The translations under genes and the position numbers were made by a program. DNA of 27,755 bases from Actinomycetes bacterium. GTDB taxonomy: Bacteria > Actinomycetota > Actinomycetes > Actinomycetales > Microbacteriaceae. The number at the start of each line of letters is the position of its first letter. Position 1 is the first letter of the stretch. The notes below the pieces were generated by a model, which saw only the letters and a program-made list of their open reading frames with translations, did not search any database and was not told the DNA's origin. This document shows positions 1 through 7,078 of the stretch, in pieces. The DNA lies in the NCBI GenBank assembly GCA_023431405.1, contig JAEYVZ010000048.1:1-27755 (forward strand). Direction: 5' to 3'.

Positions 1-422
1 ACGTAGGGACCGGCGACATGTGGCGTGCCGGTGGTGGCGGGCACGCGGAACCACTCCAGGTCGCGGTAGTCGATCGCCTGCTTCACCGACTGCGCCGGGA
101 AGACGAGCCGCCGCCGGTCGGCCCCCTGCCACCAGGCGAGGTGGCTCGGGGCGTCGGCGAGCAGGTCGGTCGCGGCGATGAACCCCGCCCCGTAGACCGG
201 TTCGTCGGGGTGGTCGAGCAGGTCGAACGCGTGCGGCTCGATGAGATCGTCGATGCGGGATGCCGTCAGCGACCCGCGGCCGTGGCCGGCGATCGTCGCG
301 GCCATGGCATCCGCATGCGCCGCGAGGCGAGGCAGATGGGCGGCGAAGTACGACGCGACGACCTCGGCGCCGCGCTCGGTCGCGCTCGCCGCCGTCATGG
401 TCTCGGTGATCACCGGAGCCAC
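1..422 (-). CDS. Probable cache-domain protein, N-terminal part (cut by window edge)
   Basis: A minus-strand reading frame starts with GTG at 422 and stays open for 140 codons to the window edge, so only the N-terminal part is seen. A good ribosome binding site (GAGGAGG, four bases upstream) fixes the start. The visible part has no signal peptide. It contains a helical start, then segments such as YGAGFIAATDLL, DYRDLEWFRVP and HVAGPYV, which resemble cytoplasmic cache/PDC-type ligand-sensing proteins that I recall beside GntR regulators in actinobacteria. It lies 84 bases downstream of the GntR gene on the same strand, so co-transcription is likely. Its ligand may be the substrate of the adjacent transporter; that is inference. 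The reading frame is secure, the family name moderate. Confidence 0.6.
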   Translation of the reverse strand, partial: MAPVITETMTAASATERGAEVVASYFAAHLPRLAAHADAMAATIAGHGRGSLTASRIDDLIEPHAFDLLDHPDEPVYGAGFIAATDLLADAPSHLAWWQGADRRRLVFPAQSVKQAIDYRDLEWFRVPATTGTPHVAGPY

Positions 423-482
423 GGTGCCTCCTCGGTGGGGTGTTCGTCGGGATGGGGGTGTCGAACAGTCCTCGTTTTCGGC

Positions 483-488
483 ATCGTA
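483..488 (-). promoter_or_regulatory. Possible -10 box for the cache-domain gene
   Basis: TACGAT on the minus strand lies between the end of gntR and the GTG at 422 and would give a leader of about 50 bases. No convincing -35 is visible at 17 bases. Next to it is a short palindrome, CTCGGaCCGAG (489-499). This is weak evidence for a separate promoter within the gntR-cache pair. Confidence 0.25.
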
Positions 489-506
489 CTCGGACCGAGC
501 CGGCGA

Positions 507-1271
507 TCAGGAGTCGGACTGCTCCATGTGCAGCGCGTCGAGGGCACGGATGAGGTCTTCGATGGCCGATTCGATGGCCTCCGCGGCCGCATGGTCGTCA
601 CCGCTCTCGACGGCATCGAGCACGCCCTCGAAGCGCGCCCGCTGGCGTGAACGCGTGTCGGGGTCGACGTCGAGGAGTCTCAGCAGCGACGACATCTCGG
701 CCTGAAGCTTCATCTGGTCGCGGGTGATCCGCGCCGACTGGCTGAGCGCGACGAGTTCGAGCTGCAGGTCGTCCATCGACATGCGCCACGAGGCGGGGTC
801 GTCGGTGTCGAGTCGGGCGAGGCGGGTGCGGATCGAGCCGACCTCGGACTCCGTGGCTCGCCGCGCGGCCAGCCGCACGCCCGCGACGGTGAGGGCGGCG
901 TAGTGAGCGCCGAGATCTCGCAGCGCGAGGCGTGAGAGTGAACGCAGCGCGTCGCGGGCGAAAGCGAGCGGGTCGGCGCTCTCCGAGACGAAGCTGCCGC
1001 CGTGGCGCCCGCGGCGGGTGACGACGAGCCCCCGGGTGCGCAGACCCATGAGAGCTTCGCGGACGGTGACGGGGGAGACTCCCATGGTGCGGGCCAGGTC
1101 GGCCTCCGAGGGCAGGCGGTCGCCCGCTCGCAGGTGACCTCCGGTGATCGCGTCGGTCAGCCGTTTCTCGACGAGCTCGGCGCGCCCGGCGTCTCCGATC
1201 GGGGTGAACATCGCCCCCTGGAGGCGGTGCGGACGGCGCTGGGTCGCCGCGGTCTGGCTGTTCACGGTCAC
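507..1271 (-). CDS. GntR family regulator, FadR/FCD subfamily
   Basis: A 254-residue transcription factor. The N-terminal winged helix-turn-helix spans about residues 32-98, with the recognition-helix segment VSPVTVREAL and a wing ending GRHGGSFVSES. An all-helical FCD ligand-binding domain follows, about residues 105-245. Most FCD domains bind a metal through Asp and several His. Here the usual D-x3-H position reads D-LQL-E and the later E-H pair is RFEG, so the metal ligands seem lost. The start could be GTG at 1271 or GTG at 1265; GAGAGG is spaced better (8 bases) for 1265. The gene is divergent from the ABC transporter operon and shares its control region, so it probably regulates both that operon and itself in response to the transported compound. 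Confidence 0.9.
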   Translation of the reverse strand: MTVNSQTAATQRRPHRLQGAMFTPIGDAGRAELVEKRLTDAITGGHLRAGDRLPSEADLARTMGVSPVTVREALMGLRTRGLVVTRRGRHGGSFVSESADPLAFARDALRSLSRLALRDLGAHYAALTVAGVRLAARRATESEVGSIRTRLARLDTDDPASWRMSMDDLQLELVALSQSARITRDQMKLQAEMSSLLRLLDVDPDTRSRQRARFEGVLDAVESGDDHAAAEAIESAIEDLIRALDALHMEQSDS

Positions 1272-1291
1272 ATCCTCTCACCGAGACCTGA

Positions 1292-1319
1292 ACGCAGATG
1301 CAGGTGACGTCATCTGCGT
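1292..1319. promoter_or_regulatory. Inverted repeat, candidate regulator site (upstream)
   Basis: ACGCAGATG (1292-1300) and CATCTGCGT (1311-1319) are perfect 9-base inverted arms separated by 10 bases. The site lies upstream of the -35 of the transporter promoter and inside the likely leader of gntR, so it suits an operator for the GntR protein. Binding is inferred. Confidence 0.5.
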
Positions 1320-1328
1320 GTTACACGC
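1316..1328. promoter_or_regulatory. 13-bp palindrome abutting the -35 box
   Basis: GCGTGT-T-ACACGC is a perfect 13-base palindrome ending one base before the TTGAAA -35 element. It overlaps the right arm of the larger inverted repeat at 1292-1319, so the two sites could not be filled independently. Confidence 0.45.
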
Positions 1329-1357
1329 TTGAAATATAACCTCTGCTTCTATATGTT
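1329..1357 (+). promoter_or_regulatory. Sigma-70-type promoter of the ABC transporter operon
   Basis: TTGAAA (1329-1334) and TATGTT (1352-1357) are 17 bases apart, close to the vegetative consensus, inside an AT-rich island that is rare in this window. The transcript would start near 1364, about 34 bases before the ATPase ATG. On the opposite strand TATATT (1338-1333) could be the -10 of gntR, which would make the two divergent promoters overlap. Confidence 0.6.
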
Positions 1358-1359
1358 TA

Positions 1360-1376
1360 CTGTGCTTGGAGCACAG
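1360..1376. promoter_or_regulatory. Inverted repeat over the predicted transcription start
   Basis: CTGTGCT (1360-1366), TGG, AGCACAG (1370-1376): perfect 7-base arms with a 3-base centre, placed over the predicted start site. This is a classic position for a repressor operator. It could also form a small hairpin at the very 5' end of the mRNA. Confidence 0.5.
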
Positions 1377-1397
1377 CGTCGTCCCGAGGAGTTCTGC

Positions 1398-2489
1398 ATG
1401 CCGACTAACCCGTCCACCGAAACCGCCCAGCCGACTGCGGATGCCACGGGCGAGGTCGTCCTCACCTCGGTGACCAAGACGTTCGGCACCATGACCGCGG
1501 TGCGCGACCTCGACCTGACGGTGCGCAGCGGCGAGTTCCTCTCCATGCTCGGTCCGTCGGGCTCGGGCAAGACCACCGTGCTGCGCATGATCGCCGGGTT
1601 CGAAGACGTCACCGCCGGCTCCATCCGCATCGGCGGCGACGACGTCACCCGCACGCCTCCGCACCAGCGCCAGGTGAACACCGTGTTCCAGGACTACGCG
1701 CTGTTCCCCCACCTCACGATCGCCGAGAACGTCGCCTACGGCCTCAGAGTGCGTGGGCAGAGCCGCGCCGAACGCGACGGTGCCGTGGCCGACGCCATCG
1801 CCCAGGTGCGCCTCTCGCACGTGGCCGGCCGACTGCCGCACCAGCTCTCGGGCGGGCAGCGGCAGCGCATCGCCCTCGCGCGCGCCCTCATCCTCCGCCC
1901 CCGCGTGCTGCTCCTCGACGAACCCCTCGGCGCCCTCGACAAGCAGCTGCGCGAAGAGATGCAGATCGAGCTCAAGCGCATCCAGCGCGAGGTCGGCATC
2001 ACGTTCATCTTCGTGACGCACGACCAGGAGGAGGCGCTCACACTGAGCGACCGGGTCGCGGTGTTCAACGACGGGCGCATCGAGCAGATCGGAACGGCGC
2101 GGGAGGTCTACGAGTACCCGCAGACCGAGTTCGTCGCACGGTTCCTGGGGCTGTCGAACATCATCCCCGCCGCGGTCTCGGAGCGTCTCACCGGTCAGGC
2201 ACAGGTCGTCAGCATCCGCCCTGAGCGCGTGCGGCTCCTCGATGCCGAGGCGGATGCCGGTGAGGGCGCCGTCGTCATGAGCGGCACCGTCGCCGAGATC
2301 GTCTACACCGGCCCGACGACCCGTGTGCTCATCGACGCCGAAGACGGCGTGCGGCTGATCGCCGAGACGCAGAACACGCATCACCCCGCCGCCGACGTCC
2401 GCGTCGAGCGCGGCGACCGCGTGCGGGTGGCCTGGACGATCGACCACGCCGCCACGCTGCCCGAGGCCGCACCCGCGGTCGCCGGCTGA
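1398..2489 (+). CDS. ABC transporter ATP-binding protein, polyamine (PotA) type
   Basis: A 363-residue ATPase that powers import through the permease pair downstream. Walker A GPSGSGKTT is at residues 52-60, the LSGGQ signature at 150-154 and Walker B LLLDEP at 171-176 with Glu175. A C-terminal TOBE-like regulatory domain follows (about 285-355). The start is ATG 1398 with GAGGAG six bases upstream; an in-frame TTG at 1329 would put the promoter inside the gene. It is the first gene of a four-gene operon (ATPase, binding protein, two permeases). PotA-type ATPases serve spermidine/putrescine and related cations, but sequence alone does not settle the substrate. Confidence 0.93.
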   Translation: MPTNPSTETAQPTADATGEVVLTSVTKTFGTMTAVRDLDLTVRSGEFLSMLGPSGSGKTTVLRMIAGFEDVTAGSIRIGGDDVTRTPPHQRQVNTVFQDYALFPHLTIAENVAYGLRVRGQSRAERDGAVADAIAQVRLSHVAGRLPHQLSGGQRQRIALARALILRPRVLLLDEPLGALDKQLREEMQIELKRIQREVGITFIFVTHDQEEALTLSDRVAVFNDGRIEQIGTAREVYEYPQTEFVARFLGLSNIIPAAVSERLTGQAQVVSIRPERVRLLDAEADAGEGAVVMSGTVAEIVYTGPTTRVLIDAEDGVRLIAETQNTHHPAADVRVERGDRVRVAWTIDHAATLPEAAPAVAG

Positions 2490-2557
2490 CCCCGACGCCC
2501 CCGACGCACCACCCGAGCGCACCACCCACCCACACCAAGAGAACGAAGGAGCTACAC

Positions 2558-3739
2558 ATGAGAAGCAGGATCTTCACCGGCGCCGCGGCGCTGGCTGCGG
2601 CAGCACTGGTGCTGACCGCGTGTTCGACCACTCCCGACGGAGGCACCGGCGCCGGCGGTCTCCAGATCGACGTCCCCGATGTGCCCATGCACGAGAAGAT
2701 GGGCGACTTCGAAGGCTCCGTCGACATCGTCGCGTGGAGCGGCTTCGTCGAGCCCGCATGGTCCGACGCATTCACCGAAGAGACCGGCTGCGTCGTCAAC
2801 CGCCGCGTCGCCGGCACGAGCGACGAGATGGTCCAGCTCATGCGCTCGGGCGACTACGACCTCGTCTCCGCCTCCGGCGACGCGAGCCTGCGCCTCATCG
2901 CCGGTGGCGACGTCGCGCCGCTGAACCTCGACCTCATCGAGAACTTCGGCGACGACATCGTGGAGGGCATGAAGGGCCAGCTCTACGACACCATCAACGG
3001 CAAGAGCTACGGCATCCCGATCGGTCGCGGCGCGAACATCCTCCAGTACAACAGCGACGTCGTCACCGAGGAGCCCACCAGCTGGGATGTCGCATGGGAG
3101 GCCGACAGCCCCTACGCCGGCAAGGTCATCGCCTACGACGCCCCGATCTACATCGCCGACGCCGCGGTGTACCTCATGGCCACCCAGCCCGACCTCGGCA
3201 TCACCAACCCCTACGCGCTCGACCAGAAGCAGCTGGATGCCGCCATCGACCTGCTGAAGAAGCAGAACTCGATCGTGTCGGAGTACTGGGCCGACCCCGC
3301 CGCGCAGATCACCTCGTTCGTCGGTGGCAACACGGTGCTCGGCACTTCGTGGGAGGTGCTGCGCAAGCTCACCGAAGACGACAAGTTCAAGAGCGTGCTG
3401 CCCGAAGAGGGCTCGACCGGCTGGTCGGACGCGTGGATGCTGTCGTCGAAGTCCGACAGCCCCAACTGCGCATACGCCTGGATGGACTACACCAGCTCGC
3501 CCGAGGTCAACGGCGCGATCGCGATGAACTTCGGCATGGCGCCCGCCAACGCCGCGTTCTGCGAGACGAGCGACGAGGCCGCCGCCCACTGCGAGTACTT
3601 CAACGCCACCGACGAGGAGTACTTCAAGAAGGTGTGGTTCTGGACCACCCCCATCGAGCAGTGCATCGACGGTCGCACCGACGTGACCTGCACCAACTTC
3701 CAGCAGTGGACCGACGCCTGGCTGACCGTCAAGGGCTGA
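2558..3739 (+). CDS. Lipoprotein substrate-binding protein of the polyamine-type ABC transporter
   Basis: A 393-residue extracytoplasmic binding protein. The signal peptide ends in the lipobox LTAC with Cys22 as the lipid anchor. The mature part matches the PotD/PotF-like family and, from memory, most resembles the YdcS branch near its C-terminus (SSPEVNGAIAMNFGMAPANA, FWTTPIEQC). Six further cysteines, in the segments ETGC, PNC, AFC, AHC, EQC and VTC, could form three disulfides, which is many for a Gram-positive exported protein. AAGGAG precedes the ATG. It lies 68 bases after the ATPase gene, and a strong intercistronic hairpin follows it. Confidence 0.92.
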   Translation: MRSRIFTGAAALAAAALVLTACSTTPDGGTGAGGLQIDVPDVPMHEKMGDFEGSVDIVAWSGFVEPAWSDAFTEETGCVVNRRVAGTSDEMVQLMRSGDYDLVSASGDASLRLIAGGDVAPLNLDLIENFGDDIVEGMKGQLYDTINGKSYGIPIGRGANILQYNSDVVTEEPTSWDVAWEADSPYAGKVIAYDAPIYIADAAVYLMATQPDLGITNPYALDQKQLDAAIDLLKKQNSIVSEYWADPAAQITSFVGGNTVLGTSWEVLRKLTEDDKFKSVLPEEGSTGWSDAWMLSSKSDSPNCAYAWMDYTSSPEVNGAIAMNFGMAPANAAFCETSDEAAAHCEYFNATDEEYFKKVWFWTTPIEQCIDGRTDVTCTNFQQWTDAWLTVKG

Positions 3740-3747
3740 CGCTCCAC

Positions 3748-3783
3748 GGCGGGCGGCATCCCGACCTGCGGATGCCGCCCGCC
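3748..3783 (+). other. Intercistronic stem-loop between binding protein and permease genes
   Basis: GGCGGGCGGCATCC (3748-3761) and its exact complement GGATGCCGCCCGCC (3770-3783) form a perfect 14-bp GC-rich stem with an 8-base loop. No run of T follows, so it is a poor intrinsic terminator. Its place, just after the binding-protein gene and before the permeases, suits partial termination or 3'-end protection of the upstream message, which would raise binding-protein levels over permease levels. Confidence 0.75.
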
Positions 3784-3815
3784 CCCTCCTCCTCGAACGA
3801 CCGAAGGGAACGCGC

Positions 3816-4643
3816 ATGAAGCGCCGCGCTCAACTGGCGGGCCTGCTGGCAGCGCCGCTGCTGTGGCTGGTGGGGATCTACATCTTCTCGCTCGCCATGC
3901 TGCTGGTGACCGCCTTCTGGACCACCGACCCGTTCACCTCGAAGGTGACCCCGGGGTTCACCCTGCGGAACTTCGAGCAGCTGCTCATCAACCCCGCGTA
4001 CCTGTCGACGGCGCTGCGCACCCTCGGGATCGCCCTGGCCGTGACCGCCCTCAGCATCCTCATCTCCGTGCCGCTCGGCATCTTCATGGCGAAGATCGCG
4101 CGGCCGTGGCTTCGCGCGCTGCTGGCCGTCGCGATCACCCTGCCGCTGTGGGCCGGCTACCTCGTGAAGATCCTCGCGATGCGCGTCACCTTCACCGACG
4201 AGGGCTTCTTCAACTGGGCGCTCGCCCCGCTCGGCATCAGCGGTCCCGGCTTCAGCATCACGACGGTGGTGCTCACCCTCACCTACCTGTGGCTGCCGTA
4301 CATGGCCGTCCCCGTGTACACCGCGATCCGTCAGCTCCCCAACAACCTCTTCGACGCGGCCGCCGACCTCGGCGCCGGCGCATGGCGCACCATCCGCACC
4401 GTCGTGCTGCCGCTCATCAAGCCCGCCATCATCGCCGGATCGATCTTCACGTTCTCCCTCAGCCTCGGCGACTACATCGCCGCCAAGTTCGTGGGGGGCT
4501 CGACGCAGATGATCGGCAGCATCATCGCCTCCAACATCAACCTCAACCCCCCGATCGCCGCCGCCTTCGCGGTCGTTCCGATCGCCTTCGTCGTCATCTA
4601 CCTGCTCAGCGTGCAGCGCACGGGCGCCCTGGAGAGGATGTAA
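3816..4643 (+). CDS. ABC transporter permease, PotB type
   Basis: A 275-residue inner-membrane permease with about six membrane helices (first at about residues 10-32). The cytoplasmic EAA loop that docks on the ATPase is seen at about residues 177-205 as FDAAADLGAGAWRT followed by VVLPLIKPAIIAG. GAAGGGA precedes the ATG. It is separated by only four bases from the second permease gene, so the two are co-translated and presumably form a heterodimer. Confidence 0.92.
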   Translation: MKRRAQLAGLLAAPLLWLVGIYIFSLAMLLVTAFWTTDPFTSKVTPGFTLRNFEQLLINPAYLSTALRTLGIALAVTALSILISVPLGIFMAKIARPWLRALLAVAITLPLWAGYLVKILAMRVTFTDEGFFNWALAPLGISGPGFSITTVVLTLTYLWLPYMAVPVYTAIRQLPNNLFDAAADLGAGAWRTIRTVVLPLIKPAIIAGSIFTFSLSLGDYIAAKFVGGSTQMIGSIIASNINLNPPIAAAFAVVPIAFVVIYLLSVQRTGALERM

Positions 4644-4647
4644 CGCC

Positions 4648-5460
4648 ATGCTGAGACTGTCCCGCGGAGCAAAGATCGGCCTGGGCCTGATCGTCGCCGT
4701 CGTGCTCGTGTTCATGTACGTGCCGCTGTTCCTCGTCATGATCAACTCGTTCAACGAGGCGCGCATCGCAAGCTGGCCCATCCGGGGGTTCTCCCTCGAG
4801 TGGTGGGGCAAGGCGTTCGTCAGCGAGCCGATCCGCCTCGCCCTGTGGAACTCGGTGCTCGTCGGCCTCGGCGCCACCGTCATCGCGCTGATCCTCGGAA
4901 CGCTCGTCGCCTTCGCACTCCAGCGCTACTCGTTCTTCGGCAAGCAGACGGTGAACCTCCTCGTCGTCCTCCCCATCGCCCTCCCGGGTGTCGTGACCGG
5001 TGTCGCGCTCAACAACACGTACAACCAGCTCCTGGAGCCCATCGGCATCCACGTCGGCTACGCGGGCATGATCATCGCCCACGCGACCTTCTGCATCGTC
5101 ATGGTGTTCAACAACGTGTTCGCACGCCTGCGCCGCCTGAGCCCGAACGTCGAGGAGGCTTCGCGCGACCTCGGTGCGACGCCCTGGCAGACGTTCCGGC
5201 TCATCACCTTCCCCCAGTTCCGGTCGGCGTTCATCGCGGGCGGCATCCTCGCCTTCGCGCTCTCGTTCGACGAGGTCGTGGTGACGATCTTCACCGCCCC
5301 TCCCGGCGTCGACACGCTGCCCCTGTGGATGATGAACCAGATGGCCAGGCCCAACGAGGCGAGCATGGTGAACGTGGTCGCGACCGTCGTCATCCTGTTC
5401 TCGCTGCTGCCGGTGTGGGCCTCGCAGCGACTCGGCCGCGAGATCGGCGACCGCGACTGA
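4648..5460 (+). CDS. ABC transporter permease, PotC type
   Basis: A 270-residue permease that partners the upstream one. It begins with a membrane helix at about residues 10-30 (VAVVLVFMYVPLFLVMINSF) and has the EAA loop at about 168-195 (VEEASRDLGATPWQTF, then FPQFRSAFIAGG). GGAGAGG lies inside the end of the upstream gene, ahead of the ATG. It is the last gene of the operon. I see no strong T-tailed terminator after it; the GC hairpins downstream (5491-5526) are more likely part of the next gene's leader. Confidence 0.92.
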   Translation: MLRLSRGAKIGLGLIVAVVLVFMYVPLFLVMINSFNEARIASWPIRGFSLEWWGKAFVSEPIRLALWNSVLVGLGATVIALILGTLVAFALQRYSFFGKQTVNLLVVLPIALPGVVTGVALNNTYNQLLEPIGIHVGYAGMIIAHATFCIVMVFNNVFARLRRLSPNVEEASRDLGATPWQTFRLITFPQFRSAFIAGGILAFALSFDEVVVTIFTAPPGVDTLPLWMMNQMARPNEASMVNVVATVVILFSLLPVWASQRLGREIGDRD

Positions 5461-5475
5461 TGGGCGTCGCACTGC

Positions 5476-5481
5476 TAGCGT
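5476..5481 (+). promoter_or_regulatory. Possible -10 box for the NYN gene
   Basis: TAGCGT fits the TANNNT form used throughout this window. It would start a transcript near 5488, just before two hairpins, giving a leader of about 55 bases. No clear -35 is visible. Confidence 0.4.
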
Positions 5482-5490
5482 CGGAGCACC

Positions 5491-5526
5491 CGGCCCGCTG
5501 AGGGGCCGCATGGCCCGGAGAGGGCC
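5491..5526 (+). other. Two tandem hairpins in the leader of the NYN gene
   Basis: Hairpin one pairs CGGCCC (5491-5496) with GGGCCG (5503-5508). Hairpin two pairs GGCCC (5512-5516) with GGGCC (5522-5526). The arms are near-identical, so they can also cross-pair in alternative folds. The second hairpin ends seven bases before the AAGGAG ribosome site. They may act as a leader element, or as a T-less terminator for the transporter operon. Confidence 0.55.
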
Positions 5527-5543
5527 GAACAGAAGGAGTGCCG

Positions 5544-6098
5544 GTGGCCGAACGCAAGACCTGGGTGCTCGTCGACGGTGAGAACATCGACGCGACGCTC
5601 GGCGGATCGATCCTCGGGCGTCGCCCGCAGCCCGACGAGCGGCCCCGGTGGGATCGCCTGCTGACCTTCGTCGCCGACCGCTGGAACCAGACGGCGAGCG
5701 GGCTGTTCTTCCTCAACGCCACCGAGCACCTGCCGATGTCGTTCGTGCAGGCGCTGCTCGCCCTCGGCTACCGTCCGGTGCCGCTGTCGGGCCCGTCGGA
5801 TGCCAAGGTCGTCGACATCGCCATCCAGCGCACCCTCGAGGCGCTCGCCCAGCGCGACGCCGATGTGATGCTGGTGAGCCACGACCGCGACTTCGTCGAG
5901 GAGGTCGCCGAGCTCGCCCACGACGGCCGCCGCATCGGGGTCATCGGGTTCCAGGAGTTCCGCAGCGCCGAGTTCGCCTCCATCCCCGGTGTCGAGTTCT
6001 TCGACCTGGAGTACGACGCGCAGGTGTTCGACGCGCGCCTGCCGCGCGTGCGCATCATCCCCATCGACGAGTTCGACCCCGCCGCCTTCCTCGACTGA
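5544..6098 (+). CDS. NYN (PIN-like) domain protein, putative RNase
   Basis: A 184-residue single-domain protein of the NYN family, which shares the metal-dependent PIN/FEN nuclease fold and usually acts on RNA. Conserved acidic residues are visible: Asp11 in VLVDGENID, Asp86 and Asp91 in SDAKVVDIAI, and Asp114/Asp116 in VSHDRDF. The start is set to GTG 5544, because AAGGAG (5533-5538) is well spaced for it while an in-frame GTG at 5538 overlaps that site. The gene stands alone after the transporter operon and ends 20 bases from the convergent ATP-grasp gene. Its target is unknown. Confidence 0.85.
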   Translation: MAERKTWVLVDGENIDATLGGSILGRRPQPDERPRWDRLLTFVADRWNQTASGLFFLNATEHLPMSFVQALLALGYRPVPLSGPSDAKVVDIAIQRTLEALAQRDADVMLVSHDRDFVEEVAELAHDGRRIGVIGFQEFRSAEFASIPGVEFFDLEYDAQVFDARLPRVRIIPIDEFDPAAFLD

Positions 6099-6118
6099 CG
6101 GGGGTCCGCCGACCCGGG

Positions 6119-7030
6119 TCAGGGGCGGGCGGCGCGGACGATCGCGTCGGCGACGGCTGCCGTCACGTGCGGCACGACGTGCAGGTTCAGCGCGGGTTCC
6201 ACCAGTTCCGCCTCGAGCAGCACGAGGCCGTGCTGGGCGGAGTCGACCGTGTCGATCCGGGCGTACAGCGGCATCGGCCGGCCGGTGACGGCGACGACGG
6301 CGGCGAGCACCTCGTCGGCGAAGGCGCGCTCGGCGGCGGTCGCCTCGACCGGCACGGGATTCTCGACGTAGACGCCGCCGCGCAGGCCGCCGCCGTGGGC
6401 GAGCAGCGCGCCCTTCGCGATGGCGTGCGTGAAGTGGCCGTCGATGGCGTAGAGCGCCTTCTCCGCACCGGCGGACAGCTCGGCGATCTCCGGCTGCACC
6501 ATCGCGACCCCGCCGGCCTCGACGATGCGGTGGGCGAGAGCGAGCGCCTGCGGGTCGGCGGCGTGGAAGAGACCGGTGTCGCGGGCGCCGGCCGAGACGG
6601 CGGGCTTGACGACGACACTGCCGTCGCCGTGGCGCGCGAGCGCGCCCCGTGCCTCCTCGCCGGTGCGGCAGTAGTCGGTGGGGACGACGCGGATGCCGGC
6701 CGCCTCCAGATCGCGCAGGTACGACTTGTCGAGGTTCCAGGCGATGACACCCGGGTCGTTGTGCACTCGGGTCTGTCGTGCTGCCGCGTCGAGCCACGCC
6801 GCGAACTCGTCGGGCCGTTCCGGGTAGTCCCAGGGCGACCGGATGACGAGGGCGTCGAACACGTCGAGCTGGGGGGTGCGGTGCCATACGACCGCATCGG
6901 CCGAGACGCCCCGGGCGCGGAGCGCGTCGAGCAGGAGCGGCGTGTCGTGGTCGGGGTCTTCGGCCGAGTAGACGTCGGTGACGACGATGCCGATGTGCGG
7001 GCGGGAGCCGGTGGGCGCGGGCGGGGTCAC
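6119..7030 (-). CDS. ATP-grasp ligase resembling O-ureido-D-serine cyclo-ligase (DcsG-like)
   Basis: A 303-residue ATP-grasp protein. The N-terminal preATP-grasp part carries LVIRSPWDYPERPDEF, and VHNDPGVIAWNLDKSYL follows, both hallmarks of the group named after D-cycloserine synthase DcsG. The ATP-binding lid segment is VVVKPAVSAGARDTGLF, and the metal site near the C-terminus is within VLLEAELVEPALNL. The family joins an acid and an amine via an acyl phosphate. No other cycloserine genes are nearby, so antibiotic synthesis is unlikely and the real substrate is unknown. The start is GTG 7030 with GAGGG a few bases upstream. A -10-like TACGCT lies eight bases before the start. Confidence 0.82.
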   Translation of the reverse strand: MTPPAPTGSRPHIGIVVTDVYSAEDPDHDTPLLLDALRARGVSADAVVWHRTPQLDVFDALVIRSPWDYPERPDEFAAWLDAAARQTRVHNDPGVIAWNLDKSYLRDLEAAGIRVVPTDYCRTGEEARGALARHGDGSVVVKPAVSAGARDTGLFHAADPQALALAHRIVEAGGVAMVQPEIAELSAGAEKALYAIDGHFTHAIAKGALLAHGGGLRGGVYVENPVPVEATAAERAFADEVLAAVVAVTGRPMPLYARIDTVDSAQHGLVLLEAELVEPALNLHVVPHVTAAVADAIVRAARP

Positions 7031-7038
7031 GAGCCCTC

Positions 7039-7048
7039 AGCGTAGCCT
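7039..7048. promoter_or_regulatory. Overlapping divergent -10 boxes
   Basis: The ten bases AGCGTAGCCT contain TACGCT reading left (7044-7039, for the ATP-grasp gene) and TAGCCT reading right (7043-7048, for the 58-residue membrane protein). Both fit TANNNT, and the two share a TA. Only 48 bases separate the start codons, so the promoters cannot be occupied together. Confidence 0.45.
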
Positions 7049-7078
7049 CCGGCGTGCGGGTCGGGAGAGAATGAGGGC

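Noticed and set aside
1305..1312. TGACGTCA octamer between the arms of the operator repeat
   Set aside because: A perfect 8-bp palindrome, but its centre does not match that of the larger repeat, and such short palindromes are common by chance.
1329..1397. Earlier TTG start for the ABC ATPase
   Set aside because: It coincides with the -35 element, and the operator repeat would be coding. ATG 1398 has a proper ribosome site.
6099..6120. Bidirectional terminator between the NYN and ATP-grasp genes
   Set aside because: Only a 5-bp stem (GGGTC/GACCC) with no T run on either side; too weak to list as a terminator.
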